A stretch of 5,617 nucleotides of DNA from Nitriliruptoraceae bacterium. Lineage in GTDB: Bacteria; Actinomycetota; Nitriliruptoria; Nitriliruptorales; Nitriliruptoraceae. The stretch spans positions 1 to 5,617 of the forward strand of contig SLLJ01000346.1 of the NCBI GenBank assembly GCA_007134165.1. Reading direction: 5' to 3'. The notes under the pieces were generated by a model. The model saw only the letters and a program-made list of their open reading frames with translations. It did not search any database and was not told the DNA's origin. The first letter of the stretch is position 1; every line of letters begins with the position of its first letter. Shown piece after piece: positions 4,805-5,617 of the stretch. The position numbers and the translations under genes were made by a program.

Positions 4805-5593
4805 TCAGACCTGGGACTCGGCCGACGACCGGAAGCCGCGTTCGAGGATGCCGTCGGCGAACCGTGCCACCTCGGCGTCGACCCCGGCGGGCAGTTGCGC
4901 CTGAAGCGCCCGGGAGAACGCGTCGGCGGACACGTTGATGGCCAGGGTGAAGCGGTCGGTGTCGGCGTTCGGATCGAGCAGGCGGGGCTGCTCCTCGATG
5001 GCGCGGATGTAGTCGACCCAGGTGTCGAGGTGCTCGACGTAGCGGTCGCGCACCTCACGGGCCCCCGCGTCGTCGACCGGCTGCTCGAGGTCGCCACGGA
5101 TCTGCTCGAGCCGGCCGGCAGAGGCTGCGGCGGTGGTGCGCAGTTCCTCGAGGAGTTGGTCGGGGTTGCCGGCAGAGCCGCCGAGCAGCGTGGCCAGGAT
5201 GGCGTCCTGGAACCCGATCATCGTCCGCTCCGAGGCATCGATGGCGACCAGCAGCTGCGCGTAGGTCGCATCGACGCCGCTCAGCAACGCGGGGTCGGGT
5301 GGGTCGAGGTCGGCCTCGGGTGAGGCCGGCTCCGGCGGGTCGGGCAGATCGTCAGGATCAGCGCCCGGTCCCTCGTCGCCGCCGGGGGCAGCACGGTCGC
5401 GGTCGGCTCCCGGGTCGTCGGTGAGGGGGGCGTCCGGATCGTCACCCGCCACCTCGACGTCATCCCGGCCACGCTCACCCGCGCTGTCTCCGACGACCCA
5501 GGCGATCCCCAACGCCATGGCGATGATCGCCGCGGAGCCGACCACCAGCGCGACCAGCCGGCCGGTGCGGCGCGGACGTTCGGACGGCGGCAT
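4805..5593 (-). CDS. Membrane-anchored protein with acidic linker and helical outer domain, function unknown
   Basis: I do not recognise this 262-residue protein. The N-terminus is basic (SERPRRTGR) and is followed by one hydrophobic segment at about 12-34, most likely an uncleaved anchor with the rest outside the cell. Residues 36-103 are a low-complexity linker very rich in Asp, Pro, Gly and Glu. Residues 104-257 are predicted to be mostly helical, with regular Leu/Ile/Ala spacing and several conserved-looking aromatic positions (TYAQLLVAID, RYVEHLDTWVDYIRAI). No catalytic motif, cysteine pair or sorting signal is seen. The ATG at 5593 has no good ribosome binding site, and the frame stays open upstream to the window edge, so the true start could lie outside. 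The domain might sense or bind something in the envelope, but that is only a guess. It converges with bioY. Confidence 0.7.
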   Translation of the reverse strand: MPPSERPRRTGRLVALVVGSAAIIAMALGIAWVVGDSAGERGRDDVEVAGDDPDAPLTDDPGADRDRAAPGGDEGPGADPDDLPDPPEPASPEADLDPPDPALLSGVDATYAQLLVAIDASERTMIGFQDAILATLLGGSAGNPDQLLEELRTTAAASAGRLEQIRGDLEQPVDDAGAREVRDRYVEHLDTWVDYIRAIEEQPRLLDPNADTDRFTLAINVSADAFSRALQAQLPAGVDAEVARFADGILERGFRSSAESQV

Positions 5594-5617
5594 GCCCGGA
5601 GCAACGGCCGACCAGTC

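Noticed and set aside
1..5617. tRNA, rRNA or transposon ends
   Set aside because: Nothing resembling a cloverleaf, ribosomal RNA segment, transposase or terminal inverted repeat was found on reading both strands.

Overview
The window is uniformly high-GC DNA with actinobacterial features: GTG and ATG starts behind purine-rich ribosome binding sites, GC-saturated third codon positions, and a MeaA-type ethylmalonyl-CoA mutase close to the Streptomyces protein as I recall it. A high-GC member of the Actinomycetota is the best guess. A deep-branching lineage such as Nitriliruptoria is possible, but that is only an impression.

Layout: five protein genes. On the minus strand at the left are a short YdcZ/DUF606-type membrane protein (96-539) and, upstream of it in the same direction, a secreted coiled-coil M23 metallopeptidase (584-1624). 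A 257-bp divergent intergenic region (1625-1881) follows. It holds a 21-bp tandem repeat array made of regularly spaced dyads, a candidate promoter and a 16-bp palindrome. On the plus strand are the B12-dependent ethylmalonyl-CoA mutase meaA (1882-3912) and the biotin ECF-transporter substrate component bioY (4103-4669). The 190-bp spacer between them holds two hairpins and a nested 26-bp dyad at the candidate bioY promoter. At the right, convergent to bioY, is a membrane-anchored protein of unknown function (4805-5593, minus) with an acidic proline-rich linker. Its true start may lie beyond the window.

How the genes fit together: MeaA catalyses a central step of the ethylmalonyl-CoA pathway for acetyl-CoA assimilation. 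That pathway releases propionyl-CoA, which is normally taken up by a biotin-dependent carboxylase, so a neighbouring biotin importer is metabolically sensible. The spacer and a separate candidate promoter suggest that bioY has its own control. The M23 peptidase and YdcZ-like protein are probably a separate cell-envelope unit that shares the divergent control region with meaA. No RNA gene, insertion sequence, CRISPR array or phage feature was seen. The most unusual feature is the regularly phased dyad array between the M23 gene and meaA. No clearly new multi-gene system is visible.
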